64,000 nt of DNA from Neorhodopirellula lusitana (GTDB lineage: Bacteria; Planctomycetota; Planctomycetia; Pirellulales; Pirellulaceae): positions 186,001-250,000 of the forward strand of contig NZ_FXUG01000001.1 of NCBI RefSeq assembly GCF_900182915.1. The letters are read 5' to 3'. Position numbers and translations under genes: made by a program. Below are positions 9,492 through 18,625 of the stretch, one piece after another; position 1 is the first letter of the stretch, and each line of letters starts with the position of its first letter. Below the pieces are notes generated by a model that ran no database searches, was not told where the DNA came from, and worked only from the letters and a program-made list of their open reading frames with translations.

Positions 9492-10799
9492 ATGACCGCC
9501 AAAGAACTTCCCGCCACAGCGGGGCCACTCAGCCAAGCCGCCTTTGAACGAGCCAGTCGCTTGATGCCTGGTGGCGTGAACTCACCCGCACGTGCTTTCG
9601 GCGCCGTCGGTGGCACGCCGCTGTTCATCGAACGCGCCGAGGGGCCCTATCTGTTTGATCTCGATGGCCGGCGATACGTCGATTACATCGGATCTTGGGG
9701 GCCGATGATTTTGGGGCACGCGCAAGCACCGGTGATTGAAGCGATCTCGAAAGCAGCCGCCAAAGGCACCAGCTACGGTGCCCCTACGGAAGCCGAGTCA
9801 CGGCTCGCTGAACAAATCATCGAAGCGGTGCCGAGCATCGAAAAAGTTCGCTTGGTGAACAGTGGCACCGAAGCCACGATGAGTGCCATTCGGGTCGCTC
9901 GCGGTGCGACGGGTCGCGACAAAGTGATTAAGTTCTCGGGCAACTATCACGGGCATGTTGACTCGCTACTGGTTGCCGCCGGCAGTGCCGCAGCCACGCT
10001 TGGTGTGCCCGATTCGCCGGGCGTCACTAAGGGTGCGGGGCAAGACACGATCGTGTTGTCGTACAACGATGTGGAAGCAATCGAGAATATCTTCGCTGAA
10101 ATGGGCGACCAGATCGCTGCGTTGATTTTGGAACCGGTTGTGGGCAACATGGGCTGTGTCGCGCCAACCCCAGAGTTTCTGAAAGCGATTCGTGACCAAA
10201 CGACACGTCATGGTGCGATCCTGATTTTTGATGAAGTCATGACCGGCTTCCGAGTCGCTTTCGGCGGAGCGCAAGAACGTTTCGGTGTCACACCCGACAT
10301 GACCACGCTCGGCAAAATTGTTGGTGGTGGGATGCCTCTGGGGGCTTATGGTGGCAAAGCGGAAATCATGAACCAAGTCTTGCCCGCTGGCAAAGTGTTC
10401 CAAGCTGGAACCCTCAGCGGTAACCCTGTTGCGGTCGCGGCGGGGAGTGCGACTTTGGATATCTTGAAGAACGATCCGCCCTACGAACAACTCGAGCGAA
10501 TGGGCAAACGCCTCGCTGATGGTCTGGATCAAGCCGCCACGAAAGCTGGCATCCCGCACACCGTGACTGCGGTAGGAAGTATGATGACGTTGTTCTTTAA
10601 CGCCAATCCAGTCATGTGCTGGGACGATGCGGATCAGTGTGACCGTGATGCATTTGGGCGATACTTTTGGGGGATGATTGGGAAAGGGATCTACATGCCT
10701 TGCAGCCAATTTGAAGCCTTGTTCTTTAGCCGATTGCATGACGAAGCCATCATCGACGAAACGATCGACGCGGCGACTACCGTCCTGGCGGGGCTGTAG
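9492..10799 (+). CDS. hemL: Glutamate-1-semialdehyde 2,1-aminomutase
   Basis: A 435-residue class-III aminotransferase of usual HemL length. It converts glutamate-1-semialdehyde to 5-aminolevulinate in the C5 route to heme. Visible family features are the N-terminal RLMPGGVNSPARAF, the GSWGPMILGH segment, VNSGTEATMSAIRVAR (118-137), NYHGHVD, LILEPVVGNMG, the IFDEVMTGFR strand and the PLP lysine in TTLGKIVGGGMP (K275). Start at ATG 9492. The next gene begins just after its stop. Confidence 0.96.
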   Translation: MTAKELPATAGPLSQAAFERASRLMPGGVNSPARAFGAVGGTPLFIERAEGPYLFDLDGRRYVDYIGSWGPMILGHAQAPVIEAISKAAAKGTSYGAPTEAESRLAEQIIEAVPSIEKVRLVNSGTEATMSAIRVARGATGRDKVIKFSGNYHGHVDSLLVAAGSAAATLGVPDSPGVTKGAGQDTIVLSYNDVEAIENIFAEMGDQIAALILEPVVGNMGCVAPTPEFLKAIRDQTTRHGAILIFDEVMTGFRVAFGGAQERFGVTPDMTTLGKIVGGGMPLGAYGGKAEIMNQVLPAGKVFQAGTLSGNPVAVAAGSATLDILKNDPPYEQLERMGKRLADGLDQAATKAGIPHTVTAVGSMMTLFFNANPVMCWDDADQCDRDAFGRYFWGMIGKGIYMPCSQFEALFFSRLHDEAIIDETIDAATTVLAGL

Positions 10800-10827
10800 T
10801 ATCGGAACCGTTTCGCTTCGTTGCTGT

Positions 10828-13122
10828 GTGCTTTCTTTACCTCAATTTGCTCGACCCTTCCTGAAGGAGGGTGAAAGCGTTTCGGTTTTTAGGTCCGGAC
10901 TTGGCTGGCGTGGCACTCATTTACTTGCGTTACGAGCGATTGCTTGTTTGAGTTTGTGTCTTGTCGCGTCTATTCCAGCTACGGCTGAGGCGGATGATCG
11001 TGTCGAGCTGTCAAGTTCGACACCGTCGGATAGCCAGCTTGAGGGGCTGCGGGAGGATTACACGCTGGCGATCATTGACGGTGCTTCACCGAAAGAGATC
11101 GAGCAACTGATCACCCGGCGTCGTCATGTTGACTCCGTCTTGAAGACCCAAGCTGATGAGGTCTCATTTCAACTGGAAGGGTTGCAAGCGGAGAAGCCCT
11201 CGACGCAGTCCAATCAAAAAACGGCTCAGCTGCGCCGTCGCTTAAGCTTGATCTGGTTATCGCGTATCGAGCTTGCTTCTTTACAGTCACAGCTGTTTGC
11301 GATGGGAAGCCCCGATGCGGTCGCTGCCGCCGCGGATGCAAGCACGCTGATCAAGACTGCGTTGGTCGACTTTCCCGCTGATAGTATTGTGCGGGACGAG
11401 GTGATGCGTTTGTTGACGGAAGCTCGATTGCAGGCCGGCGACGGGCGGGCTGCCGAAGCGGCGAACCCGACTGCGGATGCTCCCGATCCCGCGGCATTGG
11501 CACGTTCGATCCGGATTGATATCGCGAACCAGCACTTCCGTGCTGCCGAGCAGAAGTTGAAGGAGTACTACCTTGCCGAGAAATCTTCCGGTGATGATTC
11601 GCCTGAAATGGCACTGGCCCGTTTGCGATATTTGATGGCTCGCCAGGCATCCGCTGATTCATCCCAATCGGTCAGGCAAACGAAGGCGATCGGCGACTGG
11701 CTCGATGAGATTGAAGTGCGATTGGGAAGGTCTGTGCGGCGTCGGGCGGAAACGATGCTCTCGCGTTCCCGCCAGTACCGGGCGACATTGAACGGGGGGA
11801 AGAGTTCTACAGCATCCAAAGAATCTTCGATGCAGCGCGATCAAGATGCTGATCCGCGAATACTGCGGGCTGATGCTCGCTATTATTTTCGGGTTGGTCA
11901 GCAATTGCCCGCTGCCTTGGCGTACGCCACCGCCGCGGTCAAGGATGAAAAGCCCAGCCGGGCACACGAGTCCGCAATCAGTTCCGCGGCGATTTTACGT
12001 GGATTATCCAAACAAGCGGCCGCAGCAGAATTGTTATTGCGGATCGCAGACCGGCAGGTCGATCCCCAAGCTGCTTCGGGGATGTTGTTGCAAGCTGCCG
12101 TTTTGATCAGTGAAACTGACCCACCGCCGATGGGGCGCATCGCGGAGATCCTGCAAACTTGCATGGATCATGACGCAGCGAGTCCGCCGGCTGATCAGGC
12201 TCGGACTTGGTTAATTGAGATTCGAAAGGCCCAAGGCAAATTTGTGGATGCGGCGATGCTTGCTACCCAAATGCCATCAAGGCACTGGAACGAGCAGTCG
12301 GCGCTGCGTTGTCGCGAGACTTGGCTGGAAGCGGTTGTGCCAAGTTTCAACGCCTCTAGTTTCGTGGCTTCTAGTTCAGAAGCTGGCCAGCAATCGGGAT
12401 CTCGTCAGGATCGGTTGTTAAAGATGCGGGAGATATTTCTGGCAGCCAGCGAAATCACGGACGCGGTATTGTTGAGTCGCACTTGGAACGAGCTAGCGAT
12501 CTTGATCGATGATTTACAGCCGGATCGTTTGCAAGCAGCCGAGCGTGAACTGGATGACGCGTTCTTGCGGCAGTTGGCCGCCTTTCGGATCCAGCCCGCT
12601 GCCAACACTACGCCGACATCGCTCGCCTATTCACGGGACAGCAAGGAAGCCGCGGCGGTGCGTTGGCGTTTGAATCAAGACATTCAGGATCATCCTGAGT
12701 TCGGATCCGAGTTGGCGAAGTACTTGTTGCAGCATTTTGCGGGTTCGGACCTGCTGACGTTGCGGTGGATGTGTTTGGCTGGCCCTGCTGAAAAAGCGGT
12801 GCAGTTCATGCGGAAGCAACAAGCGGAATCAGACGAGCCTGCAAAATGGATTTCCGCGGCGGCGACTGCTTTGGCCGAAGCTCGCCATAACCGCGAGCAT
12901 CATTTGCGAGTTGCATCAAAATTATGGGATGAACTTGCTTCGGGATTGCCGCAAGATGATCCGGTGGGGATGGCCGCGGAGGTCGAGAGTCTGCGTTGTT
13001 TATTTCAGGCGGGCGATCATCAAGAGGCGTCGGCGAAGGCGGAGTTGATCTTATTGACGCGACCGCCAGCGAATTCGGAGTTGCGATCGGTTTTGCAAAG
13101 TTTGGCCAATCCAAAATCTTGA
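10828..13122 (+). CDS. Secreted or membrane-anchored helical repeat protein, unknown function
   Basis: About 764 residues from GTG 10828; the same frame is open back to 10678 inside hemL but an overlap of that size is unlikely. A hydrophobic segment (LLALRAIACLSLCLVASIPATA, broken here by wording only in length terms) ends about 57 residues in and looks like a signal peptide. The mature part is Ala/Leu/Arg-rich and helical throughout, with TPR-like spacing (ALAYATAAVKDEKPSRAHES, AAAELLLRIADRQVDPQAAS), so a protein-interaction scaffold is likely. I do not recognise a catalytic motif. No ATG lies near the probable start, so the exact start is uncertain. Confidence 0.7.
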   Translation: MLSLPQFARPFLKEGESVSVFRSGLGWRGTHLLALRAIACLSLCLVASIPATAEADDRVELSSSTPSDSQLEGLREDYTLAIIDGASPKEIEQLITRRRHVDSVLKTQADEVSFQLEGLQAEKPSTQSNQKTAQLRRRLSLIWLSRIELASLQSQLFAMGSPDAVAAAADASTLIKTALVDFPADSIVRDEVMRLLTEARLQAGDGRAAEAANPTADAPDPAALARSIRIDIANQHFRAAEQKLKEYYLAEKSSGDDSPEMALARLRYLMARQASADSSQSVRQTKAIGDWLDEIEVRLGRSVRRRAETMLSRSRQYRATLNGGKSSTASKESSMQRDQDADPRILRADARYYFRVGQQLPAALAYATAAVKDEKPSRAHESAISSAAILRGLSKQAAAAELLLRIADRQVDPQAASGMLLQAAVLISETDPPPMGRIAEILQTCMDHDAASPPADQARTWLIEIRKAQGKFVDAAMLATQMPSRHWNEQSALRCRETWLEAVVPSFNASSFVASSSEAGQQSGSRQDRLLKMREIFLAASEITDAVLLSRTWNELAILIDDLQPDRLQAAERELDDAFLRQLAAFRIQPAANTTPTSLAYSRDSKEAAAVRWRLNQDIQDHPEFGSELAKYLLQHFAGSDLLTLRWMCLAGPAEKAVQFMRKQQAESDEPAKWISAAATALAEARHNREHHLRVASKLWDELASGLPQDDPVGMAAEVESLRCLFQAGDHQEASAKAELILLTRPPANSELRSVLQSLANPKS

Positions 13123-13167
13123 CCAGTTGCATTTCCAGGCTGTTTGGCAAAGCCACCCTGCCGGGGT

Positions 13168-13611
13168 ATGATTTTCGACGCGATGACTTACCCAACTCCC
13201 ACCACCGATTTGATTCGCGATCCGCGGCGTCCCCGCGTTTCGGTTGGGACGCAATGGGTGGTGGATGCGGCAGGCTGCAACGCATCGGCTTTGCAGTCGC
13301 TGGAAATGATTCAGTCCATTTGCGACGACGTGGTTGAGTCGTTGCGGCTCACTGTGATCGGTGAACCCGCAGCCCATCGGTTCGCGTCGCCACACGGGGT
13401 CACGTTGCTTTACCTGCTCAGTGAATCGCACTTGGCCTGTCATACCTATCCGGAACACGGTTTGGCCACGTTTAACTTTGTTTGTTGTCGCGAGGAAGCG
13501 GACTGGCCATGGGCGGACAAACTTCGCTGCATTCTCGGGGCCACCGATGTGATGATTCGCGTGATGCACCGTGGGGCCTGGTCAACCAGTCCGGGGAGCA
13601 TGGACTCGTGA
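13168..13611 (+). CDS. speH: S-adenosylmethionine decarboxylase proenzyme (SpeH/SpeD type)
   Basis: About 147 residues from ATG 13168 (ATG 13183 and TTG 13144 are alternatives). The AdoMetDC signature SESHLACHTYPE is intact: the self-cleavage site E-S with the pyruvoyl-forming Ser (S87), His (H92) and, in NFVCC, the catalytic Cys (C106). The enzyme decarboxylates AdoMet to supply the aminopropyl donor for spermidine synthesis. The N-terminal strand reads GTQWVVDAAGC where typical enzymes have G-x-H-hhh-D-hxGC, so the usual His is Gln. It is the first gene of a five-gene operon that ends in an aminopropyltransferase, which fits the role. Confidence 0.88.
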   Translation: MIFDAMTYPTPTTDLIRDPRRPRVSVGTQWVVDAAGCNASALQSLEMIQSICDDVVESLRLTVIGEPAAHRFASPHGVTLLYLLSESHLACHTYPEHGLATFNFVCCREEADWPWADKLRCILGATDVMIRVMHRGAWSTSPGSMDS

Positions 13612-13624
13612 AAGGAATCCAGTC

Positions 13625-15232
13625 ATGAAGGGCGCTCGTTCCTTAAAGAAACGTGGCGGACCCTGCCCGAACTGCGGTGCCCCGGTGGAATTCCGGTTTG
13701 GTGGAACGCTGGTGACGGTTTGCGAGTTCTGCAATAGCGCGATCGCCAGAGGGGACAAAGACCTGAGCTTGATCGGCAAAGTGTCGGATTTGGTCGAGAC
13801 CGAGTCGCTTGTTCAAATTGGGTCGACCGGTACGTACCGTGGTAAGCCGTTTGAAGTGATCGGGCGAGTGCAGTACCAGCATTCCGCGGGCGGTGTTTGG
13901 GACGAATGGTATTTGCGTTTTCCCGGTGACAAGATGGCGTGGTTGGCGGAGGCCCAAGGGCAGATTCACCTGACCTTCCCACGTCCGATTCGAAAAAAAA
14001 ATTCAATTCCCGAATTCAAGTCGCTGGGCGTCGGGCAGGCCGTCACGCTCGGTACCAATGAACTGACCGTCATCGAAAAGGGGACCGCTGTCGCTGGTTC
14101 GGCTCAGGGCGAGATTCCTTGGGCTTTTGTGCCTGGTGCATCGCATACGTATGCCGACTTGCAAGGTAGTGAAGGTTGGTTTGCGACGTTCGAATACCAG
14201 AAGGCCGGCAGGGCGATGGTGCCTCATCAAGCGTCGGTGGGACGCACCGTGGCCGCCGATGAGCTGGGGGTGTCGTCGCCGTTGTGGGAGTCGGCTCCCG
14301 AATCAGCGGTCAAGAAAGTCGAGATGGTTTCGCTGAACTGTCCGAATTGTGGCGGTCCCATCGACTTGCGAGTGCCCGATCAGACGAAGCGGGTGGGGTG
14401 TCCGTCGTGCGGTTCTATGCTGGATGTCAGCAAGGGCAAGCTTGAGGTTTTGCAGACGCTTGATCGGCGAGATGTGCATCCCGTTTTGAAACTGGGCAGC
14501 ACGGGAACGCTGTTCGGTGACGAATACACCTTGATCGGGTTCATGGAACGCTACGCGACTTATCAATCCAGTGTGTTTCCGTGGACGGAGTACCTGCTGT
14601 ACAACCCCGACAAGGGTTTCCGTTGGTTGGTCTGTAACCAAAATCATTGGTCGTTCGTTGAAAGTATTTCGGCCCATGGATTGAACCGGAAAGCGTATGA
14701 GATTCGATACGACGGACAGGTTTTCAGAATCTATGATCGCGGCAAAGCCTTTGTTCGTGCGACCCGTGGTGAGTTCTATTGGAAGGTCCGGCATGGGGAT
14801 AAGGTTCGTACGGATGACTTTATCTGTCCACCGCGAATGATCTCGTTTGAATCGTCCAGTAGCGACGGTAATTTCGAATTGAACGTGTCGCTGGGAACTT
14901 ACATGAAGCTGGAAGAGATTGAGAAGGCTTTCGGCGTGAGCGACTTAACGCGTCCTTGGAGCGTCGGAGTGATCCAGCCCAAGCTGACACTCGGATTTGG
15001 TGTGATTGCCTTGTGGGCAGGTTTCATCTTTTATCTATTCGTTGTGAACTGGATCGGTAATTCGGTTGCGGGCGCGGACCGTTGGCTGAAACAAGCTCCT
15101 GACTCCGGATTGCTTGTGATCGGAATTATTCTGCTGACGATCTTTCCAGCTGGCTTGCTGCTGTCTCGACACATTGTTGAAGTTCAGCGTTGGAAAGACA
15201 GTGACTACAGCCCCTATGCGAGTGACGATTGA
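13625..15232 (+). CDS. Duplicated zinc ribbon-DUF4178 membrane protein
   Basis: 535 residues from ATG 13625 (GTG 13571 would overlap speH). The protein is two copies of one module: a zinc ribbon (CPNC...CEFC near residues 14-38; CPNC...CPSC near 239-266) followed by a DUF4178 domain that begins LVQIGSTGTYRGKPFEVIGR in the first copy and LKLGSTGTLFGDEYTLIGF in the second. Two transmembrane helices near the C-terminus (from about 458 and 495) anchor it, probably with the domains on the cytoplasmic side. DUF4178 genes often sit with polyamine enzymes and DUF350 genes, as here. The molecular function is unknown. It follows speH by 13 bp and overlaps the next start. Confidence 0.85.
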   Translation: MKGARSLKKRGGPCPNCGAPVEFRFGGTLVTVCEFCNSAIARGDKDLSLIGKVSDLVETESLVQIGSTGTYRGKPFEVIGRVQYQHSAGGVWDEWYLRFPGDKMAWLAEAQGQIHLTFPRPIRKKNSIPEFKSLGVGQAVTLGTNELTVIEKGTAVAGSAQGEIPWAFVPGASHTYADLQGSEGWFATFEYQKAGRAMVPHQASVGRTVAADELGVSSPLWESAPESAVKKVEMVSLNCPNCGGPIDLRVPDQTKRVGCPSCGSMLDVSKGKLEVLQTLDRRDVHPVLKLGSTGTLFGDEYTLIGFMERYATYQSSVFPWTEYLLYNPDKGFRWLVCNQNHWSFVESISAHGLNRKAYEIRYDGQVFRIYDRGKAFVRATRGEFYWKVRHGDKVRTDDFICPPRMISFESSSSDGNFELNVSLGTYMKLEEIEKAFGVSDLTRPWSVGVIQPKLTLGFGVIALWAGFIFYLFVVNWIGNSVAGADRWLKQAPDSGLLVIGIILLTIFPAGLLLSRHIVEVQRWKDSDYSPYASDD

Positions 15233-15417
15233 TGAAGGTCAAAGCGTATTTAGTCATCGGGGCGTTGATCTGCCTGTGGTTCACAATCGCCACCGCGAGT
15301 GGTTGGCGTGCACCGAAAATGCCAACTGGCAGCGGTGGGTTCCGATCAAGTTACGGCAGTGGGTACAGCAGCGGTTACGGACGCAGTTACGGTGGATCGT
15401 GGGGAAGCGGGAAGTAG
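15232..15417 (+). CDS. Tiny Gly/Ser/Tyr-rich membrane or exported protein
   Basis: 61 residues from ATG 15232, which overlaps the stop of the upstream gene by one base (TGATG), a sign of translational coupling. One hydrophobic helix (YLVIGALICLWFTIATA) is followed by a short tail made almost wholly of Gly, Ser, Tyr and Arg. It could be a membrane-anchored or secreted small protein. The tail resembles the Gly/Ser/Tyr-rich ends found on small proteins in DUF4178/DUF350 neighbourhoods, but I know no defined family for it. Confidence 0.7.
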   Translation: MKVKAYLVIGALICLWFTIATASGWRAPKMPTGSGGFRSSYGSGYSSGYGRSYGGSWGSGK

Positions 15418-15471
15418 CCCGGCGAGTTTTGGGAAGCCTTCGCTTTCAATGAAGTCTTAAGAGAAATTAAA

Positions 15472-15771
15472 ATGAACGAAACATTACCAACAACCGATGC
15501 AGCGGTGGAAACTGCACAGCATGTTCTCGTTTCGCCCGCACCGATGGTGGGGACGCGACTGGACGTGTTGATGGAACATCTGATTGCGGCGACCGTGTTT
15601 TCGGTGGTGGGCATCATTGTGTTCGTGATCTGTCTAATCTTGGCTGAAAAGCTGACGCCGTTTTCGTTGCTTCATGAAATCGGTGAAGAGCACAACATGG
15701 CTGTCTCGATTGTCGTTTCGGCGATCGTGTTAGGCATTTCGATCATCATCGCCGCTGCGATTTTGGGCTAG
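15472..15771 (+). CDS. DUF350 (YjfL-like) small membrane protein
   Basis: 99 residues with two hydrophobic helices: a long one at about 37-62 ([20 protein letters not shown]) and one at about 77-98. The charged [15 protein letters not shown] link between them is typical of DUF350, in which an acidic/His patch sits at the membrane edge. Many DUF350 proteins have two such units; this has one and may form dimers. Its neighbours are the DUF4178 protein and a polyamine aminopropyltransferase-like protein 7 bp downstream. Function unknown, presumed part of a membrane complex. Confidence 0.85.
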   Translation: MNETLPTTDAAVETAQHVLVSPAPMVGTRLDVLMEHLIAATVFSVVGIIVFVICLILAEKLTPFSLLHEIGEEHNMAVSIVVSAIVLGISIIIAAAILG

Positions 15772-15778
15772 CGCATTA

Positions 15779-17368
15779 ATGGATCGTGCCCCGCTTTGGC
15801 TGCTTTATCTCAATGTGTTGATCATCGCAACGTGCGGTTTGGTCTATGAACTCGTAGCCGGGACGCTGGCGAGCTATTTGCTTGGCGACAGCGTGACGCA
15901 GTTCTCGCTGGTGATTGGCGTCTACTTGTCGGCATTGGGCGTTGGAGCCTGGTTGTCGCAGTACATCGAGACCCGATTAGCGCGTGCGTTCATCGAAATT
16001 GAACTGGCTCTCGCGCTGATCGGCGGGTTTTCGACACCGCTGATGTTCGTTGCGTTCCCGTATTTAGATTGGTTTCACTTGCTGTTGTTTGGCAGTGTGA
16101 TCCTGATCGGGATTTTGGTTGGGCTTGAGTTACCGCTGTTAATGCGGATCCTGAAAGAACACCTGGACTTCAACGAGCTGATATCGCGAGTCCTGGCGTT
16201 TGATTACCTGGGCGCTTTGTTTGCATCGTTGTTGTTCCCCATTTTATTGGTGCCGCGTTTGGGGTTAACGCGAACGGCAATCTTGTTCGGTTTGCTGAAT
16301 GCCGCGGTTGGGCTATGGGGTACCTATCTGCTTCGTCCGCTGTTGTCGTCCAAGGGACTGGAGGGGTTGCGTGGTCGCGCGATGTTGGTGATCGGGCTGC
16401 TTGTGATTGGGTTCATCAAAGCCGATTCACTGACGACTCTCGCTGAAGAAAACACGCTGGGTGGCATGATCGTGTACGCCGATTCATCGCCCTATCAGCG
16501 CATCGCTGTGACGCAGGGGGACCGCGGCTTCCAGCTGTATTTGAATGGGCATCTTCAATTCAATAGTGTCGACGAATATCGCTATCACGAATCGCTGGTG
16601 CATCCGCTGATGAGTGTGTGTCCGGACGCACGGAACGTGTTGGTGCTTGGTGGTGGTGACGGTTTGGCGGTGCGAGAACTTTTGCGATACGCCGAGATTG
16701 AATCGATCACGCTGGTTGACCTGGATCCGGCAATGACGCGATTGGCTACTCAGTTTCCGCCGCTTGTGTCGCTGAATCAGAAATCGTTGACCGACCCTCG
16801 CGTCCATGTGCTCAACCAAGACGCGTTCATTTGGGCTAAGGAACAAGCGAGCCAAGGGAAGCCGAAGTTCGATGCCGTGGTGATCGATTTTCCGGATCCG
16901 GGTAGCTATTCAATCGGCAAGCTTTACACCACGTTTTTCTATCAGTCGCTGAGGCGTTGTTTGTCACCAGGTGCGGGTGTGGCCATTCAGTGCACGTCGC
17001 CGTTGGTAGCCCCGCAGTCGTATTGGTGCATTCTGCACACGTTGCGTCGATCGGGTTTTGACGTGACGCCTTACCATGCAGCCGTTCCCACCTTCGGAGT
17101 CTGGGGGTTTGCTCTGGCTCGAGCCAACAATGTGGACGAACCCAACGATTTAGCAGAACAAAGCGAGAACGCCAAAGAGATTTCGGCTTGGACGTTGCCT
17201 CCCAGGTTGTCGGTCGAGATGACTGGATTGCGATTCCTGAATGATTCAACGATGCGCAGCCTGTTCGACTTGCCTGCCGATCAGCAGCCGCAAGAGGTTT
17301 CACCGAATCGCCTGAACGACCAAATCCTGGTCCGCCTGTACGATTTGGAATGGGGTGGCCGCGGGTAG
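15779..17368 (+). CDS. Membrane-anchored spermidine synthase-like aminopropyltransferase
   Basis: 529 residues. The first about 215 form a membrane domain of roughly seven helices ([19 protein letters not shown] at the start is typical of these spermidine-synthase-associated MFS-like domains). The rest is an aminopropyltransferase fold: the decarboxylated-AdoMet-binding strand [16 protein letters not shown], the acidic [10 protein letters not shown], and [18 protein letters not shown] near the catalytic Asp region. It would transfer an aminopropyl group to a diamine or another amine at the membrane. With speH at the head of the operon, the donor is made locally. Whether the acceptor is putrescine is not shown by sequence. 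Confidence 0.88.
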   Translation: MDRAPLWLLYLNVLIIATCGLVYELVAGTLASYLLGDSVTQFSLVIGVYLSALGVGAWLSQYIETRLARAFIEIELALALIGGFSTPLMFVAFPYLDWFHLLLFGSVILIGILVGLELPLLMRILKEHLDFNELISRVLAFDYLGALFASLLFPILLVPRLGLTRTAILFGLLNAAVGLWGTYLLRPLLSSKGLEGLRGRAMLVIGLLVIGFIKADSLTTLAEENTLGGMIVYADSSPYQRIAVTQGDRGFQLYLNGHLQFNSVDEYRYHESLVHPLMSVCPDARNVLVLGGGDGLAVRELLRYAEIESITLVDLDPAMTRLATQFPPLVSLNQKSLTDPRVHVLNQDAFIWAKEQASQGKPKFDAVVIDFPDPGSYSIGKLYTTFFYQSLRRCLSPGAGVAIQCTSPLVAPQSYWCILHTLRRSGFDVTPYHAAVPTFGVWGFALARANNVDEPNDLAEQSENAKEISAWTLPPRLSVEMTGLRFLNDSTMRSLFDLPADQQPQEVSPNRLNDQILVRLYDLEWGGRG

Positions 17369-17501
17369 TGGAGCCGATGAGTTCGTCGGTGGCGGAAGTC
17401 TCGTGTTCCAGCAAAACCCGGTGGTTTTTCAAATTGCAGGCAATGAATCCAGGTGCAAAACCGTCTGAAAACGCTCGATTGCGAATTTTCGGTCGGGCTG
17501 C

Positions 17502-17527
17502 CAAACTAGAGGGGCAAACTAGAGTGG
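17502..17527. repeat. 13-bp tandem pair before the MurB-like gene
   Basis: CAAACTAGAGGGG at 17502-17514 is followed directly by CAAACTAGAGTGG at 17515-17527 (one mismatch). It abuts the TTG at 17529, one of two candidate starts of the MurB-like gene, which argues for the later start. Confidence 0.75.
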
Positions 17528-17600
17528 TTTGACGGAGCGTATTGGCTCCCCAAGACACCACGATATTCCCGATTGTCCTCCCGAGCGAGTTGGTCACGAC

Positions 17601-18509
17601 GTGTCAGTTCCCCCCTCCACAACGCTTTCCGATCTCTTCCCTCAAGACCTGCAGCACCTCATTGGCGAAAATCAGCCGCTCAATGAATCTTTGTGGCTTG
17701 GGATCGGTGGGCCCGCCCGGTTTTTGGCTGAACCGGTCGAAATTGACCAGATTTCCCGTTTGCTCAATGCGGCTCACGAAAATGAGCTGGCCGTGCGGAT
17801 CCTTGGCCACGGCAGCAACGTGTTGGTCCGTGAGGCCGGATTCGATGGTTTGGTCATCTCGCTAGGAGGACCTGCGACGAACCATCTGGAGATTTCCGGA
17901 AACCGGTTGAAGGCCGGGGCCGGCGTGAAATTGACTCATGCGGCGATCAAAACCGTGGGCGAAGGCCTGGGCGGACTCGAACATTTGGTCGGAATCCCCG
18001 GCAGTGTTGGCGGAGCGGTGGTGGGGAACGCTTCAGCCGAAGGGCGTGATATCGGTTCGGTCGTGCATTCGATCGATGTGCTGGACGAACTGGGCAGTGC
18101 GAAGACGATTTCGGCGGAAGAGGCGGGTTTTTCGCACCGGAAATCGACACTGGATGGGCTCGTGATCCTGAGCGTTGAATTCGAGTTGGAGCCCAAGGAC
18201 GTCACCGCGTTGACTAAGCGAATGCAAAAATTGTGGATCCACCGGGGCCAGCACCGACCGTCGGATACCTCGCGAATTGTGATGCCGTTCATCGATCCTG
18301 ATTCGATGTCGACCCGCGAATTGATTTCTTCGACGGGATTGTCCGGACTGCGTGAAGGTGATGTTTCGCTGGATATTTCCGCTCCGCAGTATTTGGTTGC
18401 TCATGAAAATGCGACCAGCGATCAGTGTTTGCGACTGATCGAGCGGGTCCGAGAGCAAGTGTTGTTGCAATCTGGGGTCGACTTGCGTTTGAACCTGCAG
18501 ATCTGGTAA
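17601..18509 (+). CDS. murB: Divergent UDP-N-acetylenolpyruvoylglucosamine reductase (MurB-like)
   Basis: About 302 residues from GTG 17601 (TTG 17529 gives 326). The FAD-binding part is clear: LGIGGPARFLAEP, RILGHGSNVLVRE and GIPGSVGGAVVGNASAEG. MurB reduces the enolpyruvyl group to make UDP-MurNAc for peptidoglycan. The C-terminal catalytic part is unusual: the Ser of the usual S-A-G-S-x-F-K-N-P loop is not seen (SDTSRIVMPFIDP instead), and the terminal Glu motif is replaced by LNLQIW. HRKS keeps the Arg of the usual YRxS. An FtsQ-like gene follows, as in the murC-murB-ftsQ order of many dcw clusters. Either a diverged MurB or a paralogue with changed chemistry. Confidence 0.75.
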   Translation: MSVPPSTTLSDLFPQDLQHLIGENQPLNESLWLGIGGPARFLAEPVEIDQISRLLNAAHENELAVRILGHGSNVLVREAGFDGLVISLGGPATNHLEISGNRLKAGAGVKLTHAAIKTVGEGLGGLEHLVGIPGSVGGAVVGNASAEGRDIGSVVHSIDVLDELGSAKTISAEEAGFSHRKSTLDGLVILSVEFELEPKDVTALTKRMQKLWIHRGQHRPSDTSRIVMPFIDPDSMSTRELISSTGLSGLREGDVSLDISAPQYLVAHENATSDQCLRLIERVREQVLLQSGVDLRLNLQIW

Positions 18510-18625
18510 ACGCAAGGTTATCGAAAATAGAACCCGCCGATTTTGGTGAGTTTCGTTAACCGCCGCTGCTTGTGAATTGCTAGCGGCCCCGTTGTCGCAC
18601 CGATGCAAGGAAGCAGTAACGCGAC

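Noticed and set aside
9966-10739. Minus-strand frame of 257 residues across hemL
   Set aside because: Antisense to an intact, well-conserved enzyme; composition is that of a shadow frame.
10678-10827. Long N-terminal extension of the 764-residue protein starting inside hemL
   Set aside because: It would overlap hemL by about 120 bp and adds residues with no signal-peptide logic; a start at 10828 is preferred.
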